Notes under the pieces: model-generated
The model's input: only the letters and a program-made list of their open reading frames with translations
Told to the model about the DNA's origin: nothing
The model's database searches: none
Program-made: the position numbers and the translations under genes
Assembly (NCBI GenBank): GCA_963971285.1
Contig: OZ020244.1
Span: 17,174,001 to 17,238,000 of the forward strand
DNA length: 64,000 nucleotides
From: Astropecten irregularis
Taxonomy: Eukaryota > Echinodermata > Asteroidea > Paxillosida > Astropectinidae
Direction: 5' to 3'
Part shown: one piece after another, positions 11,007 to 26,000 of the stretch
Layout of the letters: each line of letters begins with the position of its first letter
Position numbering within the stretch: the first letter of the stretch is position 1

Positions 11007-14000
11007 GTANNNNNNNNNNNNNNNNNNNNNNNNNNNNNNNNNNNNNNNNNNNNNNNNNNNNNNNNNNNNNNNNNNNNNNNNNNNNNNNNNNNNNNNNNNN
11101 NNNNNNNNNNNNNNNNNNNNNNNNNNNNNNNNNNNNNNNNNNNNNNNNNNNNNNNNNNNNNNNNNNNNNNNNNNNNNNNNNNNNNNNNNNNNNNNNNNNN
11201 NNNNNNNNNGTCTCTTCCTTCCTCCATGGGCTAACGTTAGGTTGTGTTCTTTCCTCCATGGGCTGAGTTACGTCCTATCACTCACTGTCACTTGTCAGTG
11301 TCAGTTCACAGTGTGTCAGTTCTGAATCTGAGTTGTCTTAACCCTTTCAGCCCCACATTGTTTATTACCATGCGTCCTGTGGTGCCCACATTGTTTGTGC
11401 CGGTACACTGCCCTGTCCTACATTTCGGGGTGCCGTAACGCTATGGGTTTTGAAAACAACAATTGATAGATGAAATTTTGGTGAAACATTGCAGCACCTA
11501 CAGAGACTCCTAGATCGTGAATTCCCCTGAATCATTTTTTTTCTTGATCCTCATACATCCGTTATGCATGTGCAGTCTCATTTTTGCAATTGGCCCACAA
11601 CTTTACGAGAAAAAAATTGACTTTCTGCGCCACTCCACTCCAGGAAATATTTCTGTTTTCGAGTTCATTCATAAATTTTTTACTATGGGCCACAACATTT
11701 TTGTATAGGGGTGTGCACATTGAAGAAGACATGAAAATCATGCATGCCACATGCACACCTCACAGCAAGCAGGAGCCAGCCACAATAAACAAAAAAATAA
11801 AGCTTGAACAACTGGTATCCATGCACATAAGAGCCATTTCAATGCATGCATCAACCGGGGAACCAGTGAAGTCAAGTTAATTGTACCCCTTCAAAAAATG
11901 GTAGATCCATTAATGCGCATGCGAACTAGACAACTTCAAGCAGCAGGTAAACTTCGACATTTTGACAAGCGGAGTGACACAGAAAATCAATTTTTTTCTC
12001 AAAAAGTTGTGGGTCAATTGCAAAAATGAGACTGCACAAGCATAACGGATGTATGAGGATCAAGAAAAAAAAATAATTCATGGGAATTCACGTTCTAGGA
12101 GTGGCGGTAGGTGCTGCAATGTTTCACAAAAATTTCATCTATCAATTGTTGTTTTCAAAACCCATAGCGTTACGGCACCCCGAAAAGTAAGAGTGCTAGA
12201 AGGCTCACGGAGTAGCCTTCTAAATCTAGAAGTAGCCCTGTCCCACGTTTTTTTTGCACACACACAAAAAATGCAGCTCAGAATAAATGTTATTTTCAAA
12301 CTCGATTTTCAGTATGAAGGAATTATCATGGGAAAAAACTTTATGCACAAACCTTGAAGCCACTGGAATGATCTTTCCAACCATGTAAAAATTATTATGT
12401 ACTTGTTTTATTATTTGCACAATATCACAAATTGCGTGTCTGAGCACCGCGAAGTCCACCGCGGCCACCACCACGGCCACCGGCACGACACCGCGGGCTC
12501 CAGTCGCACTCGGCCCGGTGCCGCGGTGTTGGCTTGGCCCGCTCCCGGTACGGTGTTGTGGCACTTGAACCAGCTGAGTTCGTAGCGTCAAAATCATCAT
12601 AAGAATCACTGCTGATATCACTGGGATCTTCTGAACTAGTTGATTCCATGTCTGAATCACTATCAGGAAAAAGCTCAGCAAGAATTACGACCTCACGATC
12701 AGTCATGATGCTCAAGAGGCGAGCAAATTCCAGCTTGAAAACTTCGTTGACGTTGTAACTTTGTAGGTCAATTTTCTCGAAAATTCGTAATGGCGTCCCT
12801 ATGTGTATTGTGTACCATTGGAAAGACGCGTCATGGAGCTTTCTACCTGTATAAAACTCAACACCAGAGGGCGTCAAGCGAAGCTTCTAGAGCTAACTAA
12901 ACTTGCGCAAGTCGCTCGTCGACTAAAGTCGCCATTGGGGCTCAAGCGGTGTACAACGTATGGTCGACAAAAGTCGCCATTGGGGCTCAAGCGCAGTGCA
13001 ACGCATGGGCGACTTTAGTCGCCGTTGGGGCTGAAAGGGTTAATATCTGTACATGCATGTAGGTCTAGTCTTTTGTTGTCAGGGGTGGTTGTCAGTAAGT
13101 AGCCTGCAGTCATTGGTTTTCGCTCGGATAACGAGAACATTTCTCGGAAACAAAAACGAAACGGATTTTCAGAAAATCATTTAGCAAACCTTGCAACTGG
13201 ACACTTTCAGATTATATAGGCCTAATTTGTAAAAATCCCAGAAGTTCAAGTCTTTTCTTCCGAAATATTGTCTGTCATTTTACAGGGATACCGATTCCGC
13301 TATGTAAACATGATGTCATGTGTTTTCACTCCCTTGGCTGAGAAGCAAAGTCCGTTGACATCGGAGTAGCTATGGTGTGCCAAGTCACTCAAATATGGCT
13401 GGAAGTGGAATATTATAGTCCTGACTCGATTCTTCTTACTGGGCCAATGAAGATTTTATTTTAAAGGGTTTGAAACAGTCTTGATTCCAATATTATATAT
13501 AATTTTTATAAATATTTCTTTTTTTTTGGTGTAATTTTTATTTTGTTTTTATTCCTCTGACTGATGGTGGCAAGGTCACCAGAATTTTGAATGCATTGAA
13601 CAATGCGGACAGGAGTGTAAAATCTTTTAGGGTACGATACCTAGTAGTATAAAGGGAATAAAGACAACTTAATAGTTTAAAGGTAGTATCATACTTTGGT
13701 AAGAGACCAAAACGGAAATGTTCACAGATTTACTAATAACTTTCAGGGTATGAAGATGATGCTAGTAGAAACCTACCTTTAAAATTGTTCCGCCTGAAAT
13801 GGTGTATTTATCCAGATATTAGTAAAACAACTACCAACAATCTTTGTGATCTTTTAAAAGATCAAAAATAAAAAAAAAAAGACTTAAGAAATACTGTGGC
13901 TGTTTATCACTGTTTTCTCAAAAAGTGGGCACCGTATGGGACTGAAATTTTCACAGATGACTATTACTGTATCTGTCTTGATATTTTTGCCCATGAATCT

Positions 14001-17000
14001 GTATTTCTGTGATAAAAACCAAAGTATGATACATGTGTACAACCTTTAAGTTCTACTGTTCATAGTCTGCATTTAAATTGTAATCCGAATTTAGTCCCCT
14101 TTGTCGCTTTGTAACATGTTGGGTTTTTCTCTGGTCATACCATGTCATGTGGGCTGACTGCATTCTTAAAGGTAATATCATACTTTGGTTTTTGTCAAAG
14201 AAGTACAGATTCATGGACAAAAATATCAAGGACGATACAGTCACAGTCACCTGTGAAAATTTCAGTCCCATACGGTGCCCACTTTTTGAGAAAATCGTGG
14301 AAAACAGCCACAGTATTTTCTCTTTTATTTTTGATCTTTTAAAAGATCAAAAAGATTTTCGGTTGTTGTTTTACTAATTTCTGGATAAATACACCATTTC
14401 AGGCGGAAAATTTTTATACGTAAATCTGTGAACATTTCTGTTTTGGTCTCTTACAAAAGTATGATACTACCTTTAACCTCTCGGTTGGGCACTATGAATT
14501 CCATTGGAATTTACAGCCACACCTAAAAGAATCCTTTTCCCCCCGGTGAGATACTGAGCTTCAGGTTCACTGGGAGAGTTACGAAACTGATGGGCCGGGT
14601 TTAGTGCTACTACTCTTACATCCCTGTCTACCGTTGGGCAGCCAGCCCCTTGTCCGCCGGGCTTTCTATTCAGAGCTGCTGCTCTTTTGGACTGTGCCAA
14701 CTCTTCTGAAGCGATCAGACTCTGACTTCTTGTTGATAAACCATTTGAATTGATCTCATGTTCTCACAAATCTCCCATCCAGATCCACGCTGCCAGCATC
14801 GGCTCTGGAGAAGTTGTGCCTCATTCTGAGGGACTGTGTCGCCCCTTCACCTGCCGAGGAAGGTATTACTCCTAGCAAAGATGCATTGCTCCTCGGCAAT
14901 AAGGAAGTCGTGTCCTTGTGCACGTGGTGCTTAAGATGCCTGAGGAATTCCTGTGTGCACTCACCATCCAGTCAGCGCATCGTATGGTGAGTAAGGACTT
15001 GCCCAGTCAGTGGGTCCAATTCAGGAAGTGGCACGAGGCAAGGTTTTTACAAGGATTTAAAATGCACGTATGTTGTCCAAATGTGCTGTCCACTGAAAAA
15101 AAAAGACTTGGAGAAGATTCTCCATATATTTGACTTGCAATGCATTCAACTTCAAATTATGGACTTAACAGGGTGTTCAAAAATCACATACAGTGTGTCC
15201 GAACTCCGAACGATGTCCAGCTTAACCCTAACCCTCACACGTCAAGAAATCTGCACTTACCACTCAAGTCAAGAGCTGCTTACCACATATTACCACAGTC
15301 TCCACAGGGGAACTGGATCATAAACCATGCATTACCGCACAAACCACACTGTGGTGTATTGTGGTATGCAGGATACCACACTTACCACAAGAAAAACCAT
15401 GTGTGGTTAAGCTGTGGTATGGAGGTGGGTAAGGGTTAAACTGGATCTGGCTTGAAGTGGGAGTTTGGGAGTTGATAGAAGTGGGATGGGAACTTGATGC
15501 TTCTAGAACTAGAAGGCGCCTCCATGAGGTCAAGAAGGAGCCTTCTAGTTTTAGAAGTAGGGAAGTGGAAAAGAAGATATATCTACCTTCACGGCAAAAG
15601 TTTGGAACCTGTTTGTTCCTTCTTTGCTCATTCCACCAGGTTGGAGTTTAATTTGTGACAGTGTCCTGTATTAAACTGTAAACTTGCATCATCTATCATC
15701 TGAGCACATTGCATAAATTGGATAAATTGACAATACTAGTTTTACAATTATATCATCAATAACAATGATTTATTGCTGTACCCACTGTCACTGTGATATT
15801 GGATTCGACTTAACCTGCAGCTGACCCTAGCGTGTTTGGTGGCTTAGTGGTATGGCATCTGCACTAGTAAGCAGGAGGTCTTGGTTTCAAATCCCACCTG
15901 AACCAGAACATGATGTGTACTAAAAAAGTGCTGAGAATGCAGTGCTCATCTACGTCGGTGAAGGGCAAGCCTAATTTGCATAGTTTAGGAACTTGGACAA
16001 TGTACATTAATAGTGTATAGTTTAGAGGGTACTTATGTTTGAATTAATTTGTATCATTCTGCAGGGAAGCTGGAGCGGTCAGCTCCTTACAGAGCCTCAT
16101 CCAACTCGTCTCATCAGCGCCCTCTACCAGGCAGGAGGAACTTGTGGTGTGTCTGCGATGTGCCGTGCAGCTTCTAGTCAATCTTATCAGCGGCCAGCCG
16201 GATCTTCAGGCTCTCATGTGGGAGAAGGTCTTCCCTCAAACTTTGCTGTAAGTGTCATGCTTTTGTCTAACAATTCCTTCGTTTATAATCATCGAATAAC
16301 CACAAGGAAAACTGACTGGATTAATTTTGATAAGTGAACAGAGAAAAATTGATTTGGGCAGGATTTGAACCAGGGACCCTTAGAAAACCAAATCAGTGCT
16401 TTACCAACTGAGCTATCCAGCCGTATGTTCGAGGTGTCCCCAATAGACAATTATCTTTCTTTGTTTGGCAGTCAGAAGTCAGAACCCACACATACCGCTC
16501 TGTTGGTAGAGCACTGGTACATTGTTCCGGGAGTCACTGGTTCGAATCCTGCTTCTGTAAATGAGTCTTTGTTCACTTTCCTTTTCTTCCTTTGTCGAGG
16601 CATTTGTGCCTAACCTGAATGTGTCTAACACTCTGCAGCATCCCTAGTATAGACCCTATTGTCGATCGGCTATTTCACAAGAGGGCGCCCTTTAAAAGGG
16701 CGCATCCACTATTCTTGACATGCATGCGATGCCCCTTTACCACCCCATGATGCTTTGCATATTTGTGGGATATCGCGATCAGCAATAAACCCCATGGCGC
16801 ACTCCTTGGACAAAGTTATTCCATCAATTCCAGAGTTACCAAGTTCAGGCTGAAGAGTTCCTGCCTCCATCAGAATTCCAACAAAACTAGAAATACTCTT
16901 AAAGGTAGTATCATACTTTGGTAAGAGACCAAAACAGAAATGTTCACAGATTTACATTGACTTTTAGAGTATGAAGATGATGCTGGTAGAAACATACCGT

Positions 17001-20000
17001 TAAAATTGTTCCACCTGAAATGGTGTATTTATCGAGAAATTAGTAAAACAACGACCGAAAATCTTTTTGATCTTTTAAAAGATCAAAAATAAAAGAGAAA
17101 AGACATAAGAAATACTTCAGCAGTTTTTCACGATTTTCTCAAAAAGTGGGCACTGTATGGGACTGAAACTTTCACAGATTACTTTTTTTGTATCTTCCTT
17201 GATATTTTTGCCCACGAATCTGTATTTCTTTGACAAAAACCAAAGTATGATACTACCTTTAAAATTGGATTGATTTTGGTTGGATTTTCAATTTGGCTTA
17301 GGGCTGGCAGCGGTACAGATTTTGCGGTAAGAAATCTGCTTTTGACATCGCAAAAAGCCTGTCACGCTAAATTAAAGCAAGTCCACACATGAGCAACCCT
17401 GAATAAATATTCTGTAAGGCTGCGACAAAAATATCATGATATTTTGATATTCCCAATATTTTGATGTTATTTTCGGGGCAGGATTTGATTTTTCCAATAT
17501 GAAACAACCATTGTGATATCAATAAATAACACTATATCCAACAAGCTTTGATTGGTGTTCTTATCCATTCTTTACAAGTTGGATGGTGGTGGTGAAAGAA
17601 TGGAAATCAGATTTTAAAAAGCATGAGCAGCTGGTTATGGACTATTTTCATTTTTTTTTTTTTTTCAGTTCTGTGTTTCAGTGCGGTGACACCAAAGCTT
17701 CACAGTATCTGTGCATTCTAGTCAAGATGAGCGTAGAGGCAGTGTCACCGCTGACGTATGCATGCAAGTTGTGGAGCTGTGATGATGGGTACCGGTTAGT
17801 GGAGGCCATATTGGATCTGTGTGAGGAAGAGTCGGGGCAGGATTTCAGGTATGAATTCATGACATAGTGCTCATTGGATGTAGTAGGGTGCTGTGGCCTA
17901 GCGGTCTGGTGTGTCGTACTCAAGATCTTGTGGTCAATCTACAGATTGTGGGTTTGAATCCAGTTATGGGTTAGTGGTGCTTGCGTCCTTGGGCAAGACG
18001 CTTTGTCACATATTGCTCCTCTTCACCCAGGTGTAAATGTGTGCCTGTGAGGGTAGAGATGACTTTGTGCTTGATTAACTTTGTGAGCTTAGGCCAATAG
18101 CTGTATACTCCTCAGGGAGTTGAGATTGTTCCAGGAATGTAAATGTAGCCCAATGACCAATAGTAATATGCGCATAGAGACATCATTGATTGTGACATGC
18201 ACTGAAATCGTTGTGTCAAGTTTCTTTTCCTTTCTTTTATATACTTCCCGATTTGTTTCTTGAATTTCTGTCTTCTGCTCCTCTAGTCTGCAGCTGATGC
18301 AAACGTTGATAGAAGTCCCGGAGTTTATCCCGTCTGTCTTCAGTCATCTTACCCCTTCATCCCAGATCCTCCTCCTGGAGATCCTAGCTGCTCTTGTATC
18401 CGGGAGTGACGATGCCCTGGACCCACCACCGTCCCATCCCGCATCCGCTATAAAGGGAGGGGCCTCAGTGCCCAGCAGGACTGGCCTGGAGTTCCTGGCG
18501 CAGACTTTTGAAGAGGAGGCCGGCTGCATCTTCAGTCTTGTGTCGGAAGCGCAGTGGAGTGACATAGAACAGCAAAAGGTTAGAGATCTTACCTAGCTCT
18601 TTATACCAACTAAGCGATTTCTACTTACCCACTTTCACAACTTGCTTAGCAGACTGAAGTTTGAATTGAATAAGTTCAGTCATTGTAATCAGGCTCCAAC
18701 CGATTCCTTTATATAGTCAAAAGAAGAAAGTTTGGCTAATTTGAATTTTCAAGTCATTGAGAATTGGACAAAGAAAAATTGACTGTGGTGGGATTTGAAC
18801 CTGCGACCCCTGAAATATTGTACTGATATTGGAATTTGAAGGGTTACATCCCACTCCAGTCAGTTTCCCTTAGTGGTTATTTGATAATTAGCATGAATTT
18901 GAATCAGAAATCTGATTTTCTTTTGTCAGACTTTACTTACTCGTCAGCCTAGCGACATTTCAAAATTGCTCACCACCTTCTGCAACATCTACTTTACCTC
19001 TGGCAAGTGGGTTTGTGCTGATTTTGAGCCCTGCGGCCCTGCCTGATATGCTCTTGATGAAATCCTCTCATTGTTTGCAAGCCCAAGCTAGCATGTCAAT
19101 TAAGTTCTGCTGGTGAACTGCATTTTTAATGATATCACCAGGAAATGAATGCTTGTTACCAACATTGCTGATCGTACAAACTCAAAGGACTCAGGAAGAA
19201 TAAAGGAGAAAATGTTTGCGGTATATACCAAGCTCCTAAAAAGGAACAAAGGGTGTATAACAAAATGAAACAAGCATTTAGTTCATTCATAATAATAGTC
19301 TGTTTCCTTAAAGGTACTATCATACTTAGGGTAGCATACCGAAACAGAAATCTTCACAGATTTTCGTATAACGTAAAGATGCGGGTAGAAGCATATCGTT
19401 CAAGCTTTTCTGCCTGAAATACTTTATTTATCCAGAAAAGAGTCAAACCAATGACTAAAACAATTTTAATTTGGAATTTTTTTTATTGATCAATAAAAAG
19501 TCATGCTGAAAAGATTTTAAAAATACAGTGGCGGTTTTTCACTGTTTTCTTAAAAAAGGGCCCCGTAAATTTCACAGATGGCTGTTACTGTATCTGTTTT
19601 GATATTTTTGCCCATGAATCTTCTTTTTTTTTTGGTCTACCCTCTGATCAAATTTTGCTATTAAATGATTGTGCTAATTTCTTACTTGATGTGTAATCAT
19701 TGTGTTGGAGGTGAAGCTAGACTGGTGCATACCTGCCTGATTGCACCTTTTGGGATTGAATGAATAGGATTCCAGACCAGTCATAAGGGTAATTCTCTTG
19801 TTTCCTCCGAAATCTGCGATGAGAAACTTCCCTGGTTTTCTATCTGACCACTTAAAGGTAATATCATAATCATACTTTGGTTTTTGTCAAAGAAATGCAG
19901 ATTCATGAGCAAAGTTTCAAGGAAGATACAGTAACAGTCATCTGTGAACATTTCAGGACTTCCCATACGGTGCCCACTTTTTGAGAAAGTGAAAAACGGC

Positions 20001-23000
20001 CACAGGATTTCTTAAGTCTTTGCTCTTTTATTTTTTATCTTAAAAAGATCAAAAATAATTTTGGTCACCAGTTTTACTCTTTTCTGGATAAATACAGCAT
20101 TTTTAGGAAGACAGATTATAACAGTATGTTTCTTCAATCACCATCTTCATATTCTGTAAGTTATAGGTAAATCTGTGAGGATTTCTGTTTCGGTATGCTA
20201 CCAAAGTATGATACTACCTTTAAGTCTGTCCCCCTCTGCACTTTCTCCGGTATCGGCCTCCCTGTGTCCTCCAGATGAAGGACAACAGGAGCGAGAATAG
20301 CGAAATCTAATTTCACAGGAAGCAGTGACTTGTCGCAGGAAGTGGGGAGCATTACACCGCGTAAATCAGTCGTGGATTTGGAAGGCTTTCCGGTAGCCAC
20401 TCCAGGGAGGGGTGGTACAATGATTCAGCACTTTGTCCAGATTGAACAGGCCTTGGACCCTAATTAGACAGTAGACTGTCCGTGATGAGCGTTGATTAAT
20501 CTTGGGCAATGAGCACAGCTTTGTGTCTCTACTGCCAGGTCTATGTGGCATGTCATCGGAACCACAAAGGAAATAGCCTTCTGATTTGTGTAGCCCTATG
20601 CTCTGAGCACGTACACGTGCCACCTTTTGTAATCTCTTTAGTTTCCTATTACAGCAGCATTGTCTCAAGTTGGCTAAGCGTACACTTGACAAAGTTTGAA
20701 CATGAACATTTTTTCATTAAAAAACCTTAATTTGAAATGTAGTGTACAAAGGCTCTTGAATGATTGATGTACATTGCTGTTTATAGCATGTTAAGGGTAC
20801 AATCATACTTTGGTAAGAAACCAAAACAGAAATGTTCACAGATTTACGTATAACTTACAGGGTATGAAGATGGTGCTGGTAGAAACATGTACCATCAAAA
20901 TTGTTCCGCCTGAAATTGTGTATTTATCAAAAACTTAGTAAAGCAACGACTGAAAATCTTTTTGATCTTTTAAAAGATCAAAAACAAAAGAGAAAACACT
21001 CTGTGGCCGTTTTTCACTGTTTTCTCAAAAAGTGGGCACCTTATGGGACTGAAATTTTCACAGATTACTTTTACTGTATCTTCCTTTATATTTTTGTCCA
21101 CGAATCTGTATTTCTTTGACAAAAACCAAAGTATGATATCACCTTTAAGTGGGGGAAGTTTCATTTTGAATGCCGTAATTGCCTTGCCTTGCCATGCTTT
21201 ACTATTCCCATCGTCATTGAATATACCGACCCAGCTTGCTCCATCAGCATTGTCCTCTTTTCTCCCCCCTTTGGACTGTTACAATGGCCCTGGGCTCTGG
21301 CAGTGTTCCCATTGTGTACCATTGACGTTAATATCAGCCCACCTTTATCTCTTTTGTTTTGGAGCATATTTAGGACATGAATGAAATGAATTTTTTTTTT
21401 ATTAAACAGTCAAAACTTATCCAATTGGGCAAAATACTACTCCGCCCGAGCGAAATATTTATCCGCCCGGGCAAAATTTGTATCCGCCCTGTCTTATCAA
21501 TCTGGAGGCAGGAGAAGAGCTGTCTGGTTTTCTGATGATAAGTTGACAGGTGCTACACCTTGCATTTTTTATCCTTTCTAGGACAGACACCATCTCACCA
21601 TGGTCACCCTGAAACGAGTGAGACTGCTCATTGCCAGAGTTGCTGACTCGAGTCTATGACTTGCGACTCGAGTCGGACTCGAGTCACTATTTTCCTGACT
21701 TGCGACTTGACTTGGAAATACCAGCTTTGACTTGGGACTTGACTTGGACTTGCAAACAATGTCTTGTGACTTCCCAATGATTTCGCGCGAACTGTCTACT
21801 TTGTAATGCGGACGACTAGATTCGACGATGTGCAATACAGTCACCCAGGCCCCGCAAGCTTGCAAGCTTACAATCGGACTTCTGTTTTTGTTTGTTCAAA
21901 ATCAAAGAGTTTTCTTCATTTTTAGATGCATTAACATTATTATTGCCTTGATGCCCTTGGGATTTTGTGACTTGCAACTTGACTTGTGTTAACACCAAAT
22001 GACTTGTAACTTGACTTGACTTGCCCTGTTTCCAAATGACTTGTGACTTGACTTGTGACAGGACCCAGTGCCTTGCGACTTGAATTGGACTTGCACAAAA
22101 TGACTTACTGCCACCTCTGCTCATTGCTCAATCAATTTTTTTAAGCATGATGATATTCTTGTCTATTTCTTATTTAATATCAGAAGCCGCTTCTTGTAAT
22201 GAGACTGCTGGGCATTCTATGTGTGGCATCGAGTCATTCCCGATCTAGTCAGACCTTGCAGCAGCGGGCGTCACTGCTAGAATGTAGCCTTGGTATGTAT
22301 TGAAAAAATTGCACATCACCTATGAACGTTACACGTCACAAATTGTTTTTATAGATTGTTATTGTTGCAGTCATTTTCGGTTGCCCTTTTCCAATGTTGA
22401 GTAGATTGATTTTTAAGTCCTTGAAAAGTGAACAAAGAAGAATTGACTGGAGCGGGTTGCGAACCCCCGGAATACCGTACCAATGTTCTACTATTACTGA
22501 GCCACCCAGCCCTATGTTGGTGGTGTCCCTAATAGTCAATTATCTTTGTTCGTTTGGCAGTCAGAAGCCATGAAACCACTCACATACTGCTATATCCCAA
22601 GGATCATTGAAGATATGCGCAGCATTAGCAATGCTGCAACCTGAGAGACACTACATGGGGGATCACTCAAAGAGAATGCGGCTTTTTAATCGATATAATT
22701 AATCCAGTCAGTTTCCCTTGTGGTTATTTGGTTATTAGATTGATTAAAAAAAAATATATTTGTCGAATAGAAATGTTGGCTTGCTGTACCTCGCGTAGAG
22801 CATGTTCCAAAGCTTTGCATGTAATATAGTAATATACAGTGCCTGTGTGAATACAGACAACAACAGAAAAGACCATGGGCCAGTTTCATAGAGCTGCTAA
22901 GCACAAAATTTGCTTATAAGCATGATAAGTCTTTCTTGATCAAACAGGATTACCAACCAAATGTTCATGTGATGTTTAGGCTGCTCTTGACTTGTATTCT

Positions 23001-26000
23001 GCCATTGTTTTTTCTGAATATAACTTTCACAAGGAATTTTGGCTGGCATACTGATTTTATTAATACCAAGGTTTTTGGTGCTTAAGCAAATTTTGGTGCT
23101 TTAAGCAGCTCTATGAAATTGGCCCCATGTGCACTATGACACATCCATCAGACAGGTGGCCTAATTTAATCCCCCCCTCCCTCCTGACAATTGTTGCTCA
23201 CCTGACAGCTAGACATTTGATTATTAACCCAATATAGCGGCACCAATTATTACCTTGTTTGCCACTCCCCCTGGGTGTCTGAGATGTGGTGTCTATCTTT
23301 CATCAGTCAGGTCTTTGGGAAGAGGTCCCTTATTGCGCCCGTCATCAAACCCCTACTCCTTTATACTTTGCTTTACATCTGTGCACGACCACATTTATAG
23401 CTTGCATTACCATCTGCATGCTTATCGGGATATATGACTATCCCTTGTGTAACAAGAGAAATTCAAAACTGAATCAGGAGAAATATTTATCAGGGTCTAA
23501 CCTTCGGACCAGCCTGACAAGCAATATCCAAAATTAAAACAAAAATGAACTTTCTTTATAGGTCACTTGGTGAAGTAAAAGGTTCTGGTTGCCAAAAAGA
23601 CAAAATAGTGCCGCGCAATGAGCTATTTCCGAGTTAAAGGTTACATGGCTCGATTCCACGAAAGGCTAAGACAGATCGCAACATGCGTATTAATCTTAAT
23701 TGCTAAGCAAAGTGTGATGTCACAATGCTAGTTACTATGGAAACATGAACAACTCATCTAAAAGATAAATCGCAAATCTTTGTGAAATCGACCACAGTAC
23801 AGCTCAATTGGACATCTGAGTCATGAGAAAACCCGACTCAACTTTTCTTTTAAAGCATAAAAAAGGCTTTTGATCTCACCCCGAGATCAAAACTGTTTTT
23901 GGTCTTTGTTTTATTAATTTCTGGATAAATACAGCATTTCAGGAGAAAATATTTTCACTGTATATCTGCCAGCACCATCTTCATACATGTATATATATGT
24001 GAAAGTTATACATATTAAAATCTGTGAACATTTCTGTCTGGGTATGTTATCAATCCTGTACTGTACCTTTAAATGCAATGAAAGAAGTCTGTGTACCAGA
24101 TACTATTCAGATTTAACTCGCAAATGGCTTACATTACAACAGTTAAACTCAAAGTAAAGGGCCTCATGTAGTTCAAGGAGATAAGTAGTCTGCCATCATC
24201 ATACTATGTAATAAGAAAGTTTCAGTTTTCCAAACATATTTTCATAGTCCTTAATTTTGTTTTCCGTCCTTGATTGTCATGATTCCTCAGGTCTCTTGGA
24301 CCGGGCCAACAATGCCGGCAAGAGAAGCGACAATTCGTTCACCTCCACGCAGACTCTCAAAGACGCGCAGTCCAATCCGGTCTTTGGCTTCAAGAGGGAC
24401 CTGGTCCGTCTGATCGGGAATATGTGCCACGACCACACCACGAACCAGAATAAGGTAAAAATGAACAGTTTTTGATTTCAAAAGGAAAAAAAAAACAAAT
24501 CACCTCGGAGTATCAAAGAGAAAGGGCATTGACTCCTAAAAGAAATTCTTGCCTTCTTAAAGGTATTATCATACTTTGATAAGACACCAAAACAGAAATG
24601 TTCACAGATTTACGTATAACTTACAGGGTATGAAGATGGTGGTGGTAGAAACATACCGTTAAAGTTTTTCCACCTGAAAAGGTGTATTTATCCAGAAATT
24701 AGTAAAACAATGACCGAAAATCTTTTTTATCTTTTAAAAGATCAAACATAAAAGAGAAAAGACTTCAGAAATACTGTGGCCGTTTTTCACTGTTTTCTCA
24801 AAAAGTGGGTACCGTATGGGTGGGACTGAAATTTTCACAGATGACTGTTACTGTATCTGTCTTGATATTTTTGCCCATGAATCTGTAGTTCTTTGATAAG
24901 AACCAAAGTGTGATATTACCTTTAAACACCCTATGAGGTCTTGGATTCTTGGATAGAAGTTGCTGTATGAAGTATTCAGACCTCATCCCTAGGAGAGATG
25001 GGGTTACTTAGGGTCACGATTGAACCACTGCCAAGATTATGTCAAGTCACTCTGTAGCATTATTACTACCTTGTACACGGGCTGATTGCCCCCTAACCGA
25101 TTAGGTCTTCCCCTCCCCGGTGCCCGACTCATATTAACACTAACAGGGTTATTGCAGCATCTGTTACCGGTGCACAAACAAACAAAGAGCTCTCATGTCT
25201 CGGGCAGGAGGACACTGCCCTCGTGTGGTGTCAAGATGCCAGGCGGCTGTCTGTCACTTGCAACGGGTAGTGCTGGTAGTTGTCTGGGGCCAATTTCACA
25301 TAGCTGCTTAAGAACCAAAATTTGCTTACGCTCCAAAAACCAAATATACTCAGTATGACCATGGTATGACAGGCAAAACTCCTTGTCAATGTTATGCTCG
25401 GCAAACAATTGCCGAATACTAGTCAAAAGCAGTAAACATCACATGGAAATTGGGTTGGTAATCCTGTTTAATCAAGGTAGACTGTTCATGCTTAAGCAGA
25501 TTTTGTGCTTAAGCAACTCTTAGAAATTGGCCCCTGTGCACATATCGGTATGCCATTTTTGTTTTTATGCATTGAAACAGTCACACATGGTTTTGTGTAT
25601 GGGTCATTCTGCTGAATATGATTGATATGTAATGGAGTAACAACTCTGCCCAGACAACGTGACTTGTAGCTACAAAAATGTCAACAGCCCAGAAGGCATT
25701 TTATCAAGATCTGATATTGGGAAAATAAGAACAACAGGAATGGGCAATATGAAATTAAGCTGATGTTTATTTGTTATGGTGAAAGTTCACTTTGTACAAT
25801 AGCATTCTTGCTTTTTATTTAGAGATGGCAAAATGGAAAAAATAAGAAATGAAATTATGGATTGCCATTTCTCTGGTAGTAAGTCCACTTTCCTTGCGAG
25901 GGATTTTCTGTAGGAATTATGACACTTTTAAAATTTTAAAATCACCAGATTATTAAAGATTTGGATATCAAAGTGTTTACGTTAGTGTTTACGTTAGTTG

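Larger units (their letters stand above)
11338..13043 (-). mobile_element. Decayed piggyBac-type transposon
   Basis: TTAA lies at both ends (11338-11341 and 13040-13043), followed by the perfect 14-bp inverted tip CCCTTTCAGCCCCA. Just inside the right end, three ~45-50 bp subterminal repeats carry AGTCGCCATTGGGGCTCAAG. TTAA plus CCCT tips are the piggyBac signature. It spans 1.7 kb, shorter than autonomous elements (about 2.5 kb), and has only one 150-codon frame. It lies in intron 1 of ataxin-10. Confidence 0.78.

Noticed and set aside
10843-11325. 160-codon frame running through the N gap
   Set aside because: The residues in the gap are unknown bases. Only the part up to 11006 is real exon, and the start at 10843 is not an ATG.
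14473-14700. rRNA-like or additional ataxin-10 exon in the G+C-richer stretch before exon 2
   Set aside because: I could not place it in any rRNA, and no frame with a start codon and compatible donor phase joins exon 2.
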